NCBI GenBank assembly: GCA_004298435.1 | Contig: SCSF01000025.1 | Span: 1 to 49,533, forward strand | Direction: 5' to 3' | From: Beijerinckiaceae bacterium | GTDB taxonomy: Bacteria > Pseudomonadota > Alphaproteobacteria > Rhizobiales > Beijerinckiaceae | Length of the DNA stretch: 49,533 bases | In this document: positions 33,139 to 42,692 of the stretch, piece by piece | How the letters are laid out: each line of letters starts with the position of its first letter | How positions within the stretch are numbered: position 1 is the stretch's first letter | Notes under the pieces: generated by a model | What the model was told of the DNA's origin: nothing | What the model saw: only the letters and a program-made list of their open reading frames with translations | Databases searched by the model: none | Made by a program: the position numbers and the translations under genes

Positions 33139-34768
33139 AATGCCCCTGCGCTTGCCCTTGTCCCTGCCAGGCGGCAATGGCCTCGTCGATTACGCGCGTA
33201 CCGGAGACGCCCTTTTCAAAGGTCAGCTTGGCGATGCTTCCATTGCTGAGAAGAATCGGAATGTCGAACCAGGCGCGTTGCTTGATCAGATCGAGATTCG
33301 TCTTCTCGGAGTCGCCGCGTGTCAGCCCGATAAGGAAGGAATTGGCCATGATCGGCACCGGCACACCGGCAAGCGACTGGCCATAGGCAGTATCGTCCGC
33401 GCGTAATTGCGGCGCATTGATCTGCTTTATGCCTCCGGTGGGACTATCCGGCTGAACGTTGAAGACGACAGTAATGGTGTGCGAAACGTCGAGGCTCGGA
33501 TCGGTATTCCTTGCCAGCGTCAGAGACACCTTCATCTTGTCGTCGGGCACGTTGATCTCGGCGTGAACGGCCGTGCCAAGCGGCTGGCCCGGCCCGGCGC
33601 TGACGTTATCAAGACGCCAGACCACCGTGCCGACATAGACCTTCGGCTTTGTCGGCTCATTCGGAACGGCGACGAGCAAGGCAGCGCGGTGCGTAACGGC
33701 AATGGTCTGGCCTGCGCTCGGCGGTTTGACGGCAGGTGCTGCCGCAGCCGCAGTTGGTGCGGCCGCGCTGGCTGGCGCCGCGCCTGCGGCAGCAGTATTG
33801 GCGGGCTTGGCTGGAGCTTGCGGCTGCGCTGGCGCAGCAGCGCTGGCCGGCTCCGATGGCTTGGGACCACCAATGCGCGCGACGATCTTGCCGCCATCTT
33901 TGCTCTGCGCCGTAGCCGCAGGCTTCAGCTTGGCGATCTCGCCAGGCCGATCGCGCAGGCCCCAGGCCGCGACTGCGACGATAGCGACGACGAGCGCGAC
34001 AACTCCACCGACGACCCAAAGCCGAAACCGCGTGCGCGCATCATCCGCAGCAGCGGCCTGCGGCACATAGATACGCGGACCTTCTGAGCGCGATCTTTGC
34101 GCGTCCGCCGTCATGGCCTCGAAACTGTCACTAAACGGTTCGGCTTCTGCCCTCTGGACAGATTGATCCTGGGGCTCTTTGGCGTCTGGAGCTTTGCTTT
34201 CGGCGGGCTCTGGCGTTTTGATCGCGGCGCTGTCCTGAACGGCGGCGGACGCTGGTGCAGGTTGCGGCGAAGCTGACGCTTGTGGCTTTGCCAAACCAGC
34301 AAAAGACGAAGCAGCAGGCTTGGCCTCCGAAAGCCTGGGGTCCGAAAGTTTGGGCTCGGAAGGCCTGGCCTGGAAAGGTTTGGCTTCGAAAGCTTTGGGC
34401 CTGGCCGGTAAAACAGGCCGTGCGGCAGCCCCCCCTGCTCCGGGCGCAGGGGGCCTCATCGGCCGCGACAGTGGGGGGCTTATCTTCGGGGCCGCTGCCT
34501 TCGCTGCCGGCTCGTCTGCCGGCGCCGCAGGCGCAGGCGCGGCGGTCTTGCCCCCGGAGTCCGCCAGTTCCGCCTCGAGACGTGCAACGGCCTCATCAAG
34601 CGACTGCGTCTCGCGCGCAATATCGCTTTCAGGGATCGGCGGGGTCAGATTGGTCAACTGTGCGAGCAGCGCCTTGCGCGCCCGTTCATAGACGGCGCGC
34701 CGCATTTCCGGCGTGGAATTCGGAATGCCGGCGACGGCCTTGGCGAGCAGCGGGTAATATTCAGCCAT
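33137..34768 (-). CDS. Pro/Ala-rich single-pass membrane protein, unknown
   Basis: A 543-residue protein. The N-terminal module (1-70, MAEYYPLLAKAVAGIPNSTP...) is mostly helical and looks like a conserved alphaproteobacterial domain. A 180-residue Pro/Ala/Lys-rich linker follows. It includes an imperfect octad-like run, PSEPKLSDPRLSEAKP (DNA 34320-34400 shows matching short tandem repeats). One membrane helix lies at about 249-271, then another Ala/Pro-rich stretch. The C-terminal globular domain (about 365-543) contains VPNEPTKPKVYVGTVVWRLD and ANSFLIGLTRGDSEKTNLDL. I do not recognise a function. It is 98 nt from purA on the same strand. Confidence 0.75.
   Translation of the reverse strand: MAEYYPLLAKAVAGIPNSTPEMRRAVYERARKALLAQLTNLTPPIPESDIARETQSLDEAVARLEAELADSGGKTAAPAPAAPADEPAAKAAAPKISPPLSRPMRPPAPGAGGAAARPVLPARPKAFEAKPFQARPSEPKLSDPRLSEAKPAASSFAGLAKPQASASPQPAPASAAVQDSAAIKTPEPAESKAPDAKEPQDQSVQRAEAEPFSDSFEAMTADAQRSRSEGPRIYVPQAAAADDARTRFRLWVVGGVVALVVAIVAVAAWGLRDRPGEIAKLKPAATAQSKDGGKIVARIGGPKPSEPASAAAPAQPQAPAKPANTAAAGAAPASAAAPTAAAAAPAVKPPSAGQTIAVTHRAALLVAVPNEPTKPKVYVGTVVWRLDNVSAGPGQPLGTAVHAEINVPDDKMKVSLTLARNTDPSLDVSHTITVVFNVQPDSPTGGIKQINAPQLRADDTAYGQSLAGVPVPIMANSFLIGLTRGDSEKTNLDLIKQRAWFDIPILLSNGSIAKLTFEKGVSGTRVIDEAIAAWQGQGQAQGH
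34318..34402. repeat. Short imperfect tandem repeat within the Pro/Ala-rich gene
   Basis: Units of about 15-18 nt with the core CCGAAAG(T/C)(T/C)TGGG or AAAGGTTTGGCTTCG recur four to five times. They encode the (S/E/A)-(K/R)-P-x-A-x-P-type linker of the minus-strand protein. Expansion by slippage is likely. Confidence 0.55.
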
Positions 34769-34866
34769 CTAACGTTCAGCCATTGTGCCGGGCCTCGCGA
34801 GCGTCTGCGCGCAATTCCACGGCTTGCGCCAGGATTCGAGCCGCCGAATGCCGCGAAGACACCCCA

Positions 34867-36165
34867 TTAGCGATCTTGAAAAGGATTATGAACCAGAATC
34901 GTGTCCTCGCGCTGAGGACTCGTCGAAAGCAGCGCGACGGGGGCTTCGATCAACTCCTCGATGCGGCGAACATATTTGACCGCCTTCGCCGGCAGATCAC
35001 CCCACGATCGCGCTCCCTGCGTCGTCTGCTGCCATCCGGGAAACACCTCGTAGACGGGCTCGACCGCAGCCTGCATCGCCTGGCTTGCCGGCAGACGATC
35101 GAGAATCGCTCCGTCGAGCCGATAGCCGACGCACACTTTGATTTCCTCGAATCCATCAAGAATATCAAGCTTCGTCAGCGCGATTCCATCGATTCCCGAA
35201 GTCTTGACGGCCTGCCGGACGAGAACCGCGTCAAACCATCCGCAGCGCCGCCGCCGCCCCGTATTGACGCCATATTCATGGCCTCGATCGCCGATCATCT
35301 GGCCGATTTCGTCATTGAGTTCGGTCGGAAACGGGCCGCCGCCGACGCGCGTGGTATAGGCCTTGGCAATGCCGAGCACATAGCCGATCCCCTTCGGGCC
35401 AAGGCCGGATCCGCTGGCCGCATTGGCTGCCACCGTGTTCGACGAGGTGACATATGGGTAGGTGCCGTGATCCACATCCAGCATCGTGCCCTGCGCACCC
35501 TCGAAAAGAATGCGCTTGCCGTCGCGGCGCAAGGTTTCGAGAAGATCCCAGGTCGCGTCCATAAAGGGCAGAATTTTCGGCGCGACCGTCATCAGTTCGT
35601 CGCGAATGGCGGATGCCGCGACAGGCGCCAGCCCGAGCCCGCGGCGCAAAGGCTCGTGGTGGGCGAGCAGGCGTGCAATCTTTTCATCGAGCGTATCCGG
35701 CTCGCAAAGGTCCATCAGCCGGATCGCGCGCCGCCCCACCTTGTCTTCATAGGCCGGGCCGATGCCGCGCTTCGTCGTGCCGATCTTGACCCCCTCGGCG
35801 GTCGCCTCTTCCCGATAGGCATCGAGTTCGCGATGCAATGACAGGATCAGCGGAACATTTTCCGCGATCTTGAAATTCTCAGGGGTAATCGTCACGCCCT
35901 GGCTTCTGAGATTGTCGATTTCCTTGACGAGATAATAGGGATCGAGAACGACGCCATTGCCGATCACCGAGAGTTTGCCCGGTCGCACAATTCCCGAGGG
36001 CAGAAGCGCGAGCTTGAAGACCTGATTGCCGATGACGAGCGTATGACCGGCATTGTGTCCGCCCTGAAAGCGAACGACGACATCCGCCTCGAGCGAGAGC
36101 CAATCGACAATCTTTCCCTTTCCTTCGTCGCCCCACTGAGCGCCGACAACCACCACATTCGCCAT
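34867..36165 (-). CDS. purA: Adenylosuccinate synthase
   Basis: A 432-residue enzyme that joins IMP and aspartate using GTP, the committed step to [19 protein letters not shown] is the P-loop with the catalytic Asp and Lys. Further blocks are [62 protein letters not shown] and the C-terminal GPRREDTI-like [10 protein letters not shown]. Length is normal. The leader on the right holds a 9-bp stem at 36226-36257. A lytic transglycosylase lies upstream, also on the minus strand. Confidence 0.97.
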   Translation of the reverse strand: MANVVVVGAQWGDEGKGKIVDWLSLEADVVVRFQGGHNAGHTLVIGNQVFKLALLPSGIVRPGKLSVIGNGVVLDPYYLVKEIDNLRSQGVTITPENFKIAENVPLILSLHRELDAYREEATAEGVKIGTTKRGIGPAYEDKVGRRAIRLMDLCEPDTLDEKIARLLAHHEPLRRGLGLAPVAASAIRDELMTVAPKILPFMDATWDLLETLRRDGKRILFEGAQGTMLDVDHGTYPYVTSSNTVAANAASGSGLGPKGIGYVLGIAKAYTTRVGGGPFPTELNDEIGQMIGDRGHEYGVNTGRRRRCGWFDAVLVRQAVKTSGIDGIALTKLDILDGFEEIKVCVGYRLDGAILDRLPASQAMQAAVEPVYEVFPGWQQTTQGARSWGDLPAKAVKYVRRIEELIEAPVALLSTSPQREDTILVHNPFQDR

Positions 36166-36225
36166 CGATCTTGTCTCTCACTCTTGTTGCCGGCTCGCCG
36201 CTGGCGCAAGCCGCCCGAGGCACTC

Positions 36226-36257
36226 CATGGGCGGACGGGTGTCATGCCCCGCCCATG
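36226..36257. promoter_or_regulatory. Hairpin in the purA leader
   Basis: CATGGGCGG (36226-36234) pairs perfectly with CCGCCCATG (36249-36257) over a 14-nt loop. It lies about 60 nt upstream of the purA ATG on the minus strand. It could be a regulatory stem in the message, or a downstream stem of the transglycosylase gene. No T tract follows on either strand. Confidence 0.4.
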
Positions 36258-36337
36258 CGCATAATCCAAAATGCAGGGGTTACAAAATACGAAAGGCGAG
36301 AATCCCAAAATTTATGCCGGCCCGCCCCTCGCAACCC

Positions 36338-36904
36338 CTATGGCCGCGCCACCGCCGCAATGGGAGCCGCCAGGACCCGCAGCAATTGCTGCACCGGATT
36401 GGGCGGCTGCGGAGCCGGCGCCGGTGCAGGCGGTGGCGCTGGCGGCGGTTCGAGAGATGGGGAATCGGCAGTCCGCAAGCTTCCCAGCAGATGCTTGCGC
36501 TTTGCGGCATAATAATAGCCGGACGCATAAAGACGAATGGCGCGCTCTTCATTGCCGCCGCTTATTTTGTAGGCGTTTGCAAGATAGGGCACTCCATAGG
36601 CCAGATTGACCTGAGGATCGAGCAGCCCGCTGGCCGGCCCCCTGTAACCCATTGTACGGGCCGATTGGGGCGTTATCTGCATGAGACCGTAGAAACGCCT
36701 GTGAATGAGATGCGGATTGAAGCCGCTTTCGCGTTCAACGACGCGCCGCACGAGCCGCTCCGGCACGCCATGCACATGCGCATAATGCGCGATAAGATCA
36801 TCGATCGCTTTCGGGTGCGGCCGCTGCGCCGGATGATGCCCGGCAGCACTGGCGCAAGCGCACCAGAATGCCGCGACGAGGGCGAGGCAAGCACTGCGAA
36901 ACAT
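36338..36904 (-). CDS. Lytic transglycosylase (SLT domain)
   Basis: A 188-residue exported lytic transglycosylase that cleaves peptidoglycan glycan strands. The signal peptide is about 1-20 (ending ASA-AG). The catalytic Glu is in VRRVVERESGFNPHL, then YGLMQITPQSARTMG and LAYGVPYLANAYKISGGNEERAIRLYASGYY are the SLT blocks. The C-terminus is a Pro/Ala-rich tail (EPPPAPPPAPAPAPQPP), which may reach across the wall or be disordered. The distal GYYYAAKRK is well conserved. It lies between sdhB and purA and shares their strand. Confidence 0.88.
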   Translation of the reverse strand: MFRSACLALVAAFWCACASAAGHHPAQRPHPKAIDDLIAHYAHVHGVPERLVRRVVERESGFNPHLIHRRFYGLMQITPQSARTMGYRGPASGLLDPQVNLAYGVPYLANAYKISGGNEERAIRLYASGYYYAAKRKHLLGSLRTADSPSLEPPPAPPPAPAPAPQPPNPVQQLLRVLAAPIAAVARP

Positions 36905-36956
36905 GCCGGGCTTATAGGCCGCAGCAGCGCCGCAGGCAAATCGCCAAAGCCACGCT

Positions 36957-37736
36957 TCAGATTTGCCGTTCGATCATAAGTTCCTTGATATCGGCGATCG
37001 CCTTCGCCGGGTTGAGGCCCTTCGGGCAGGCTTTCGCGCAATTCATAATCGTGTGGCAGCGATAAAGCCGGAACGGATCTTCCACCTCATCGAGCCTTTC
37101 GCCCTTGGCTTCATCGCGTGAATCGCTGATCCAGCGGTAGGCCTGCAACAACACGGCAGGGCCGAGATAACGATCGCCGTTCCACCAATAGCTCGGGCAG
37201 GACGTGGTGCAGCAGGCGCAGAGAATGCACTCGTAAAGTCCGTCGAGCTTGGCGCGGTCGGCCGGAGACTGACGCCACTCCTTGTCCGGAGCAGGCGTCG
37301 TCGTTTGCAGATAGGGCTTTATCGAAGCGTGCTGCGCGTAGAAAACCGTGAGGTCCGGCACCAGATCCTTGACGACATTCATATGCGGCAGCGGATAGAT
37401 CGTGACAGCGCCCTTGACGCTGTCCATCGGCTTTATGCAGGCGAGCGTGTTCGTGCCATCGATATTCATCGCGCAGGAACCGCAGACGCCTTCACGGCAC
37501 GAGCGGCGGAATGTGAGCGTCGGATCGATCTTGTTCTTGATCCAGACGATCGCATCGAGAACCATCGGTCCGCAATCATCCCTGTCGATGTAATAGGTAT
37601 CGATGCGGGGGTTCGCGCCATCGTCGGGATTCCAGCGATAGATGCGAAACTCTCGCGTGGCTGTCGCGCCCTCGGGTTTCGGCCAGGTCTTGCCGGTGCC
37701 AACTTTGGAATTTTTGGGAAGTGCAAATTCGACCAT
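36957..37736 (-). CDS. sdhB: Succinate dehydrogenase iron-sulfur subunit
   Basis: A 259-residue Fe-S subunit of complex II. The 2Fe-2S ferredoxin motif is [21 protein letters not shown]. The 4Fe-4S and 3Fe-4S ligands are in [16 protein letters not shown], and [20 protein letters not shown] completes them. It passes electrons from SdhA FAD to ubiquinone through SdhC/D. It is last in the order sdhC-sdhD-sdhA-sdhB. The gap to sdhA (142 nt) contains a palindromic repeat. Confidence 0.97.
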   Translation of the reverse strand: MVEFALPKNSKVGTGKTWPKPEGATATREFRIYRWNPDDGANPRIDTYYIDRDDCGPMVLDAIVWIKNKIDPTLTFRRSCREGVCGSCAMNIDGTNTLACIKPMDSVKGAVTIYPLPHMNVVKDLVPDLTVFYAQHASIKPYLQTTTPAPDKEWRQSPADRAKLDGLYECILCACCTTSCPSYWWNGDRYLGPAVLLQAYRWISDSRDEAKGERLDEVEDPFRLYRCHTIMNCAKACPKGLNPAKAIADIKELMIERQI

Positions 37737-37785
37737 GTGATATTCCTCGACCTTGCAGCTTCACGCCGCCACATTCTTCCAGAAG

Positions 37786-37872
37786 CCCTCACCCTGAGGA
37801 GCTCGCGTCTCGAAGGGGAGGCGTCAAGCGCTCCAGAGATGCCCCTTGCCTCGAGACACCGCCATGAGGAAG
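37786..37872. repeat. Palindromic repeat between sdhA and sdhB
   Basis: CCTCACCCTGAGGAGCTCGC and GTCTCGAAGGGG on the left side find imperfect complements in CCCCTTGCCTCGAGAC and CCATGAGG on the right side. Such CCTCA-CCTGAGGAG / TCTCGAAGG repeats are common in Bradyrhizobium-type genomes. It fills most of the sdhA-sdhB gap and would form a hairpin in the operon message. Confidence 0.65.
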
Positions 37873-37878
37873 CTTTCC

Positions 37879-39717
37879 TTAGTAAACGCGCACCTTCGGC
37901 TCGATGTATTGCATCTCGTTCGTCAGCGTATAGCCATGCACGGGGCGGTAATCGAATGAGACCGTCCGCCGCTCCGCATCGACCGACGCAAGCGTGTGCT
38001 TCATCCAGTTCTTGTCGTCGCGGTCGGCGTAATCCTCGCGCGCGTGCGCGCCGCGCGATTCCGTCCGGTTGCCCGCGCCAATCATGGTGACGACCGCCTG
38101 CACGATGAGATTATCGAATTCCATCGTTTCGACGAGATCGCTGTTCCAGATCAGCGAACGGTCCGTCACCGAAATCTGGTCCTTCGCGTCCCACACCTCA
38201 TGGATGAGCTTTGCGCCTTCGGCGAGCGTCTCTCCGGTGCGGTAGACCGCACAATTGTTCTGCATGACCTTCTGCATGCGCAGACGAAGTTCGGCAGTCG
38301 GAATGCCACCTTTGGCATAGCGGAAATGATCGAGGCGGCCGAGCGCCATGTCGGCGGAATCAGCCGGAAGTTCCGGCTGCTTCGCGCCAGGCGTCACGAC
38401 CTCCGCGGCGCGATCCGCCGCGGCCCGTCCGAAAACGATGAGATCGATGAGCGAGTTCGAGCCGAGACGATTGGCCCCATGCACGGAAACGCAGGCGGCC
38501 TCGCCGATCGCCATGAGGCCAGGCACCACAACATCGGGATCATCGCCGCGCTTGATCACCACTTCGCCACGATAATTCGTCGGTATGCCGCCCATGTTGT
38601 AATGCACGGTCGGTATGACGGGAATCGGCTCCTTCGTCAGATCGACGCCGGCAAAAATCTTGGCGCTCTCGGAGATGCCGGGAAGCCGCTCATGCAGCAT
38701 CTTCGGATCGAGATGATCGAGATGCAGATAGATGTGATCCTTGTTCCTGCCGACGCCGCGGCCTTCGCGGATTTCCATCGTCATCGCGCGCGAAACCATG
38801 TCGCGCGGCGCGAGGTCTTTCACCGAGGGAGCATAACGCTCCATGAAGCGTTCACCCTCGGCATTAGTGAGATAGGCGCCCTCGCCGCGCGCACCTTCGG
38901 TGATCAGACACCCGGCGCCGTAAATGCCGGTCGGATGGAATTGCACGAACTCCATATCCTGCAACGGCAGGCCGGCGCGCAGAACCATTGCATTGCCGTC
39001 GCCTGTGCAGGTGTGCGCCGAAGTCGCCGAGAAGAAGGTGCGGCCGTAACCGCCGGTCGCCAGAATGACGAGCTGCGAGCGGAAGCGATGGATCGTTCCG
39101 TCATCCAGCTTCAGGCAGACGACGCCCCGGCAGCGTCCGCCTTCCATGATGAGATCGATGGCGAAGAATTCGACGAAGAAGTTTGCGTTGTGGCGCAGCG
39201 CCTGTCCGTAGAGCGTGTGCAGAATGGCGTGACCGGTGCGGTCTGCTGCGGCGCATGTGCGCTGCGCCGGTGCGCCCTTGCCGTAATCCGTCGTCATGCC
39301 GCCGAACGGGCGCTGGTAAATCCGGCCGTCCTCGGTGCGGGAAAACGGGACGCCCCAATGCTCGAGTTCATAAACCGCCGCAGGCGCACTGCGGCACATA
39401 TATTCGATTGAATCCTGATCCCCCAGCCAGTCCGATCCCTTGACGGTATCGTACATGTGCCATTTCCAGTTATCCGGACCCATATTGGCGAGCGAGGCGG
39501 CAACGCCGCCTTGCGCCGCGACCGTGTGCGAGCGCGTCGGGAAAACCTTGCTGATCGCAGCCGTGCGCAAACCCGCTTCCGAGCAGCCCACGATCGCACG
39601 CAAGCCCGCGCCGCCCGCCCCGACGACGACGACGTCGAACTCATGGTCGGTGATCGGATAGGCGGCGCCGAGTGTACCCACGGCCGCTTTGCCATTCGCC
39701 TTACCGTTCAATGCCAT
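37879..39717 (-). CDS. sdhA: Succinate dehydrogenase flavoprotein subunit
   Basis: A 612-residue flavoprotein of complex II that oxidises succinate. The FAD Rossmann motif is [15 protein letters not shown], and the covalent-FAD histidine is in [15 protein letters not shown]. Substrate-site blocks include [20 protein letters not shown] and [13 protein letters not shown]-like YNMGGIPTN. The C-terminus has [21 protein letters not shown] 39717 ([14 protein letters not shown]) is preferred to the longer frame. It carries about 20 residues of Gly/Ala-rich N-terminal extension. It lies 47 nt after sdhD and before sdhB, all on the minus strand. Confidence 0.97.
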   Translation of the reverse strand: MALNGKANGKAAVGTLGAAYPITDHEFDVVVVGAGGAGLRAIVGCSEAGLRTAAISKVFPTRSHTVAAQGGVAASLANMGPDNWKWHMYDTVKGSDWLGDQDSIEYMCRSAPAAVYELEHWGVPFSRTEDGRIYQRPFGGMTTDYGKGAPAQRTCAAADRTGHAILHTLYGQALRHNANFFVEFFAIDLIMEGGRCRGVVCLKLDDGTIHRFRSQLVILATGGYGRTFFSATSAHTCTGDGNAMVLRAGLPLQDMEFVQFHPTGIYGAGCLITEGARGEGAYLTNAEGERFMERYAPSVKDLAPRDMVSRAMTMEIREGRGVGRNKDHIYLHLDHLDPKMLHERLPGISESAKIFAGVDLTKEPIPVIPTVHYNMGGIPTNYRGEVVIKRGDDPDVVVPGLMAIGEAACVSVHGANRLGSNSLIDLIVFGRAAADRAAEVVTPGAKQPELPADSADMALGRLDHFRYAKGGIPTAELRLRMQKVMQNNCAVYRTGETLAEGAKLIHEVWDAKDQISVTDRSLIWNSDLVETMEFDNLIVQAVVTMIGAGNRTESRGAHAREDYADRDDKNWMKHTLASVDAERRTVSFDYRPVHGYTLTNEMQYIEPKVRVY

Positions 39718-39764
39718 TGCGTTAAACCTTTCCCGCAAAATCCAGTCCGCATGCCCGGTCTCAC

Positions 39765-40169
39765 TCAGAGCCCGCCGAGCTTCAGCACAGCGAAGACAGC
39801 CGCGACGCCGGTGCCGATGCAGAAAAATATGTTCGCGATCAGCGCCCATTCCTTGAGATGCATGGAATGAACGTAATCATCGATGATCGCCTGCATGCCG
39901 AGCTTCATGTGGACAATGCTGGCCAGAATGAACAACAGCATCAGAATCGCCACCGGCGGGTGACTGAAGACGGCGCGCACGCCCGCCAGATCCTTGCCGA
40001 TAAGCGTGAGGACGATCCAGATGAAGGCGATTGCGAGAAGCAGCAGCGCCACCGACGTCAGCCGCATCAGCCAGACATCACGCGTGCCGGATTTGGCCGC
40101 GCCGAGATAACGCACGCGCCGCGTCGTGCCGCGTACCGGGACGTTATCTCCGATGATTCCGTGAGCCAT
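39765..40169 (-). CDS. sdhD: Succinate dehydrogenase membrane anchor subunit
   Basis: A 134-residue anchor with three membrane helices, at about residues 35-60, 69-91 and 108-130. [15 protein letters not shown] contains the heme b ligand histidine and the quinone-site D-Y pair typical of SdhD. The N-terminus carries [18 protein letters not shown], usual for alphaproteobacterial SdhD. With SdhC it forms the quinone pocket. It starts 97 nt after sdhC and is followed by sdhA. Confidence 0.93.
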   Translation of the reverse strand: MAHGIIGDNVPVRGTTRRVRYLGAAKSGTRDVWLMRLTSVALLLLAIAFIWIVLTLIGKDLAGVRAVFSHPPVAILMLLFILASIVHMKLGMQAIIDDYVHSMHLKEWALIANIFFCIGTGVAAVFAVLKLGGL

Positions 40170-40266
40170 GCATACCGCCCTTTATCAAACAGACACTCGG
40201 CATCCGGCGCCCTGGAAGTTGGCCGAACACGCATCGAAGCGAACCTCAAAAATAGAAGGCCCGCTG

Positions 40267-40662
40267 TTACTTCAGGAAATGCGCGGCGGCGAAAATAACC
40301 ACCGTGAAAGTCGCGCTACAGATTAACGTTCCCCACGCCAGCCACTCGCGCATCGGATGGCCGAAGCCATATCCCATGTCCCATATGAAATGTCGCACGC
40401 CGCCGAAGAAGTGATGCAGCAAGGCAAATGTAAATCCGAGGAGAATGAGTTGCCCCAGAATCGAACCCATGAACCAGGACACTGCTGCGAAAGCGCCTTC
40501 GCCGGAAGCTGCCGCGACGAGATACCAGACGAGCAGCAAGGTCCCGACATAGAGCGCGCCGCCGGTCATGCGATGCGCGATGGACATAACCATCGTCAGC
40601 ATAGGCCGATAGATCGACAGATGCGGAGACAGGGGACGCCGCTTCTCGATGATCTCATTCAT
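40267..40662 (-). CDS. sdhC: Succinate dehydrogenase cytochrome b556 subunit
   Basis: A 131-residue SdhC, first gene of the operon. The N-terminal RRPLSPHLSIYRPMLTMVMS and SIAHRMTGGALYVG form the classic SdhC signature, including the quinone-site Ser and Arg. LLHHFFGGVRHFIWDMG has the heme histidine. Three membrane helices are at about 30-50, 65-88 and 105-128. GAAGGGTGAAG before the ATG is a plausible ribosome binding site. The operon promoter should lie in 40663-40900. Confidence 0.95.
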   Translation of the reverse strand: MNEIIEKRRPLSPHLSIYRPMLTMVMSIAHRMTGGALYVGTLLLVWYLVAAASGEGAFAAVSWFMGSILGQLILLGFTFALLHHFFGGVRHFIWDMGYGFGHPMREWLAWGTLICSATFTVVIFAAAHFLK

Positions 40663-41182
40663 CCGTCTTCACCCTTCAAAAACCCCTTCCGCCCGATCTG
40701 ATCCCAAACGCACAACCTCGCCAAAGCCCTCATATCAGGCACGCAGCGACGCGCCTAGCTGGCCAAAACGCAGAGGCCGCGACGACATGATGCCTGAAAG
40801 TTTGCTCGACAAAACGCAAAGGCAGCGCCGGACAGTAATAGCGTGATTTGAAGAAATGCAATGAGCCTGTCGGCTGCGCAAATCATCGCAGATAGCAAGA
40901 ATTTCAACACGCTGGCACATCTATAGTTGGCGTGCCAAGACTATTTCACTGAAGCGGCGGTTGTTGTAACGCTTTTGGCCATGCGCTTCGCAACTTCGTC
41001 TATCGGTGCGCGACGCACGGATTGCGGTTTGCATACGGCGGGAAAGCTGGAACAGTGCGTCAAGCGATATCGCAAGCTGACAGGGGACCATCACGCCACA
41101 GCAGCAACCAGATTTGCGATCCAAAGCACGGCCTTGCAGCCGCACCATCCGTCCGCAAGCCAAGCCCATCAACAGCGGCGCC
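40663..41182. other. Divergent intergenic region between sdhC and the esterase gene
   Basis: No gene is supported in 520 nt. An inverted repeat TGGCAC (40913-40918) and GTGCCA (40932-40937) flanks TATAGT at 40922, which could be a -10 box inside an operator. No convincing -35 box is visible. It is equally distant from both divergent genes, so its target is unclear. Confidence 0.35.
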
Positions 41183-42097
41183 ATGACCGAAAGAAAAATC
41201 CGCCTGCTCGTTTTCTGTCTCGCCGCATTCGGCCTCGCTTGCACCGGGCTGCCGCAGCGCGCCGCGGCTTTCGCCGGACGCATTTCGATCAAGAGCGGCG
41301 GCCATACCCGCAGCGCACTGATCATCGAACACAGGCGGCTGAAGAAAGATCGCCGGATGCTCGTCGTCGTCCTGCACGGCGGCAAGGATCATGGCGCGCG
41401 AATCAGGCGCGAACTGGGTCTCGAAAGGGACATGCGCTCCGCCGGACCGGTGTTCGTTTATCCGGATACACCGGGCGGCAAATGGAACATCTCGTCTGAC
41501 GCGGCCGGCAAAAATGATTCGCTTTTTGTCAGAAATCTCATTGCCAAGCTTGTCGCAGACGGCATCGCCGACCAGCGCAAAATCTTTCTTGTCGGCTCCG
41601 CCTCTGGAGGATCCATGGCGCTGCAACTGGCCTGCGAACATTCAAGCCTGTTCGCCGGCGCGGCAATTCTCCTGAACGCGCTGCCTGCGCCTCTCGTCGA
41701 AAACTGTCATCCGACGCACCCGATGGGATTTCTGCTGATTGCGCACACCGCCAGCCGGCACGTTGCCCATGAGGGCAGCAAGGCCACGCCCGCTGGCGCC
41801 ATACCGCCGCTTTCGCCGATCGAGCAGACATTGGCGGCATTCGCGAAGGCGGCCAATTGCGGCCCCCGCAAGGCGATAGCCGAGTTTCCGCATCGCGGAC
41901 CCAGGAAAGCATCCCATGCACTTTTCGAACGGTACGAGGGCTGCAAGGCGCCGGTCGAATTCGCCCGCATCCAACGCGGCGGGCATGTAATCTCCAAAGG
42001 AAAAAAAGCCGGCGAGCACAGCCGCAAGGCCTTCCGCAACTCCGGCTTGAACAGGTCGGCGCTTATCTGGAACCTGTTCCGAAAGACAGGTGGTTAA
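41183..42097 (+). CDS. PHB-depolymerase-like esterase, exported
   Basis: A 304-residue alpha/beta hydrolase of the esterase PHB / LpqC type. The signal peptide is about 1-29 (ending AAA). The substrate pocket start is MLVVVLHGGKDHG with the oxyanion region, and the nucleophile elbow is GSASGGSMAL (Gly-x-Ser-x-Gly). The terminal His is in RIQRGGHVI. The usual catalytic Asp block, H-G-x-x-D-x-x-V near the C-terminal third, reads IAHTASRHVAHEG and has no Asp. The enzyme may use another acid or be impaired. Upstream of it is the sdh divergent region. Confidence 0.75.
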   Translation: MTERKIRLLVFCLAAFGLACTGLPQRAAAFAGRISIKSGGHTRSALIIEHRRLKKDRRMLVVVLHGGKDHGARIRRELGLERDMRSAGPVFVYPDTPGGKWNISSDAAGKNDSLFVRNLIAKLVADGIADQRKIFLVGSASGGSMALQLACEHSSLFAGAAILLNALPAPLVENCHPTHPMGFLLIAHTASRHVAHEGSKATPAGAIPPLSPIEQTLAAFAKAANCGPRKAIAEFPHRGPRKASHALFERYEGCKAPVEFARIQRGGHVISKGKKAGEHSRKAFRNSGLNRSALIWNLFRKTGG

Positions 42098-42270
42098 TGG
42101 GGCAAGTCAGCTTAAACGTTACAGCGGATTCATGGGAAAAGTCGTGTCTGGATGAGCCGTCCGCGCTTTCCTACATGCCGGGCAATTGAAAAATCCGCCA
42201 ATTTACGCCATGTTTTCAGACGGCCGGCTTCGCCCGGTTCTGTAAGAGGATCGAAGCACTGATACCCACA

Positions 42271-42672
42271 ATGTCCCGCGAGGCGGTCGCTTTTCCGCCT
42301 CCCCCGGTGAATGGTTCGGCAGAGCCGGAAGCCGGGTCATTGGTGCAAGCCGTTCTCGCCTGTCTCGACGACGCAAAGGCCGAGGACATCGTCACGATCG
42401 ATCTGCAAGGCAAGACGACCCTCGCCGACATAATGATCATCGCCAGCGGCCGCTCCAACGTTCACGTCGGAGCGATGGCTGAGCATGTGATGAAGGCGTT
42501 CAGGGCAGCGGGGGCGCCAGCGCCGCGGATCCAGGGATTGCCGCACTGCGACTGGGTTCTGGTGGATGGCGGAGACGTCATCATCCATCTCTTCCGTCCC
42601 GAGGTGCGCCAGTTCTACAACCTTGAGAAGATGTGGGGCCGGGACCGGCCGGGTGAGCACCAGGCGGGCTGA
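42271..42672 (+). CDS. rsfS: Ribosome silencing factor
   Basis: A 133-residue RsfS/RsfA (DUF143) that binds L14 and blocks subunit joining in starvation. The core ACLDDAKAEDIVTIDLQGKTTLADIMIIASGRSNVHVGA and DWVLVDGGDVIIHLFRPEVRQFYNLEKMW is complete. The 20 or so N-terminal residues (MSREAVAFPPPPVNG) are an extra Pro-rich extension. In most relatives it directly follows nadD; here nadD is 13.6 kb upstream. rlmH starts 20 nt after its stop. Confidence 0.94.
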   Translation: MSREAVAFPPPPVNGSAEPEAGSLVQAVLACLDDAKAEDIVTIDLQGKTTLADIMIIASGRSNVHVGAMAEHVMKAFRAAGAPAPRIQGLPHCDWVLVDGGDVIIHLFRPEVRQFYNLEKMWGRDRPGEHQAG

Positions 42673-42692
42673 CAGCCGCCGGGACGCCGCTC

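Noticed and set aside
37996-39411. A 471-codon plus-strand frame opposite sdhA
   Set aside because: SdhA on the other strand is unmistakable; the plus-strand translation is low complexity with Arg, His and Ala bias.
40911-40926. Sigma-54 type promoter (TGGCAC...TTGC)
   Set aside because: The -24 half fits, but the -12 half lacks the required GC at the right distance.
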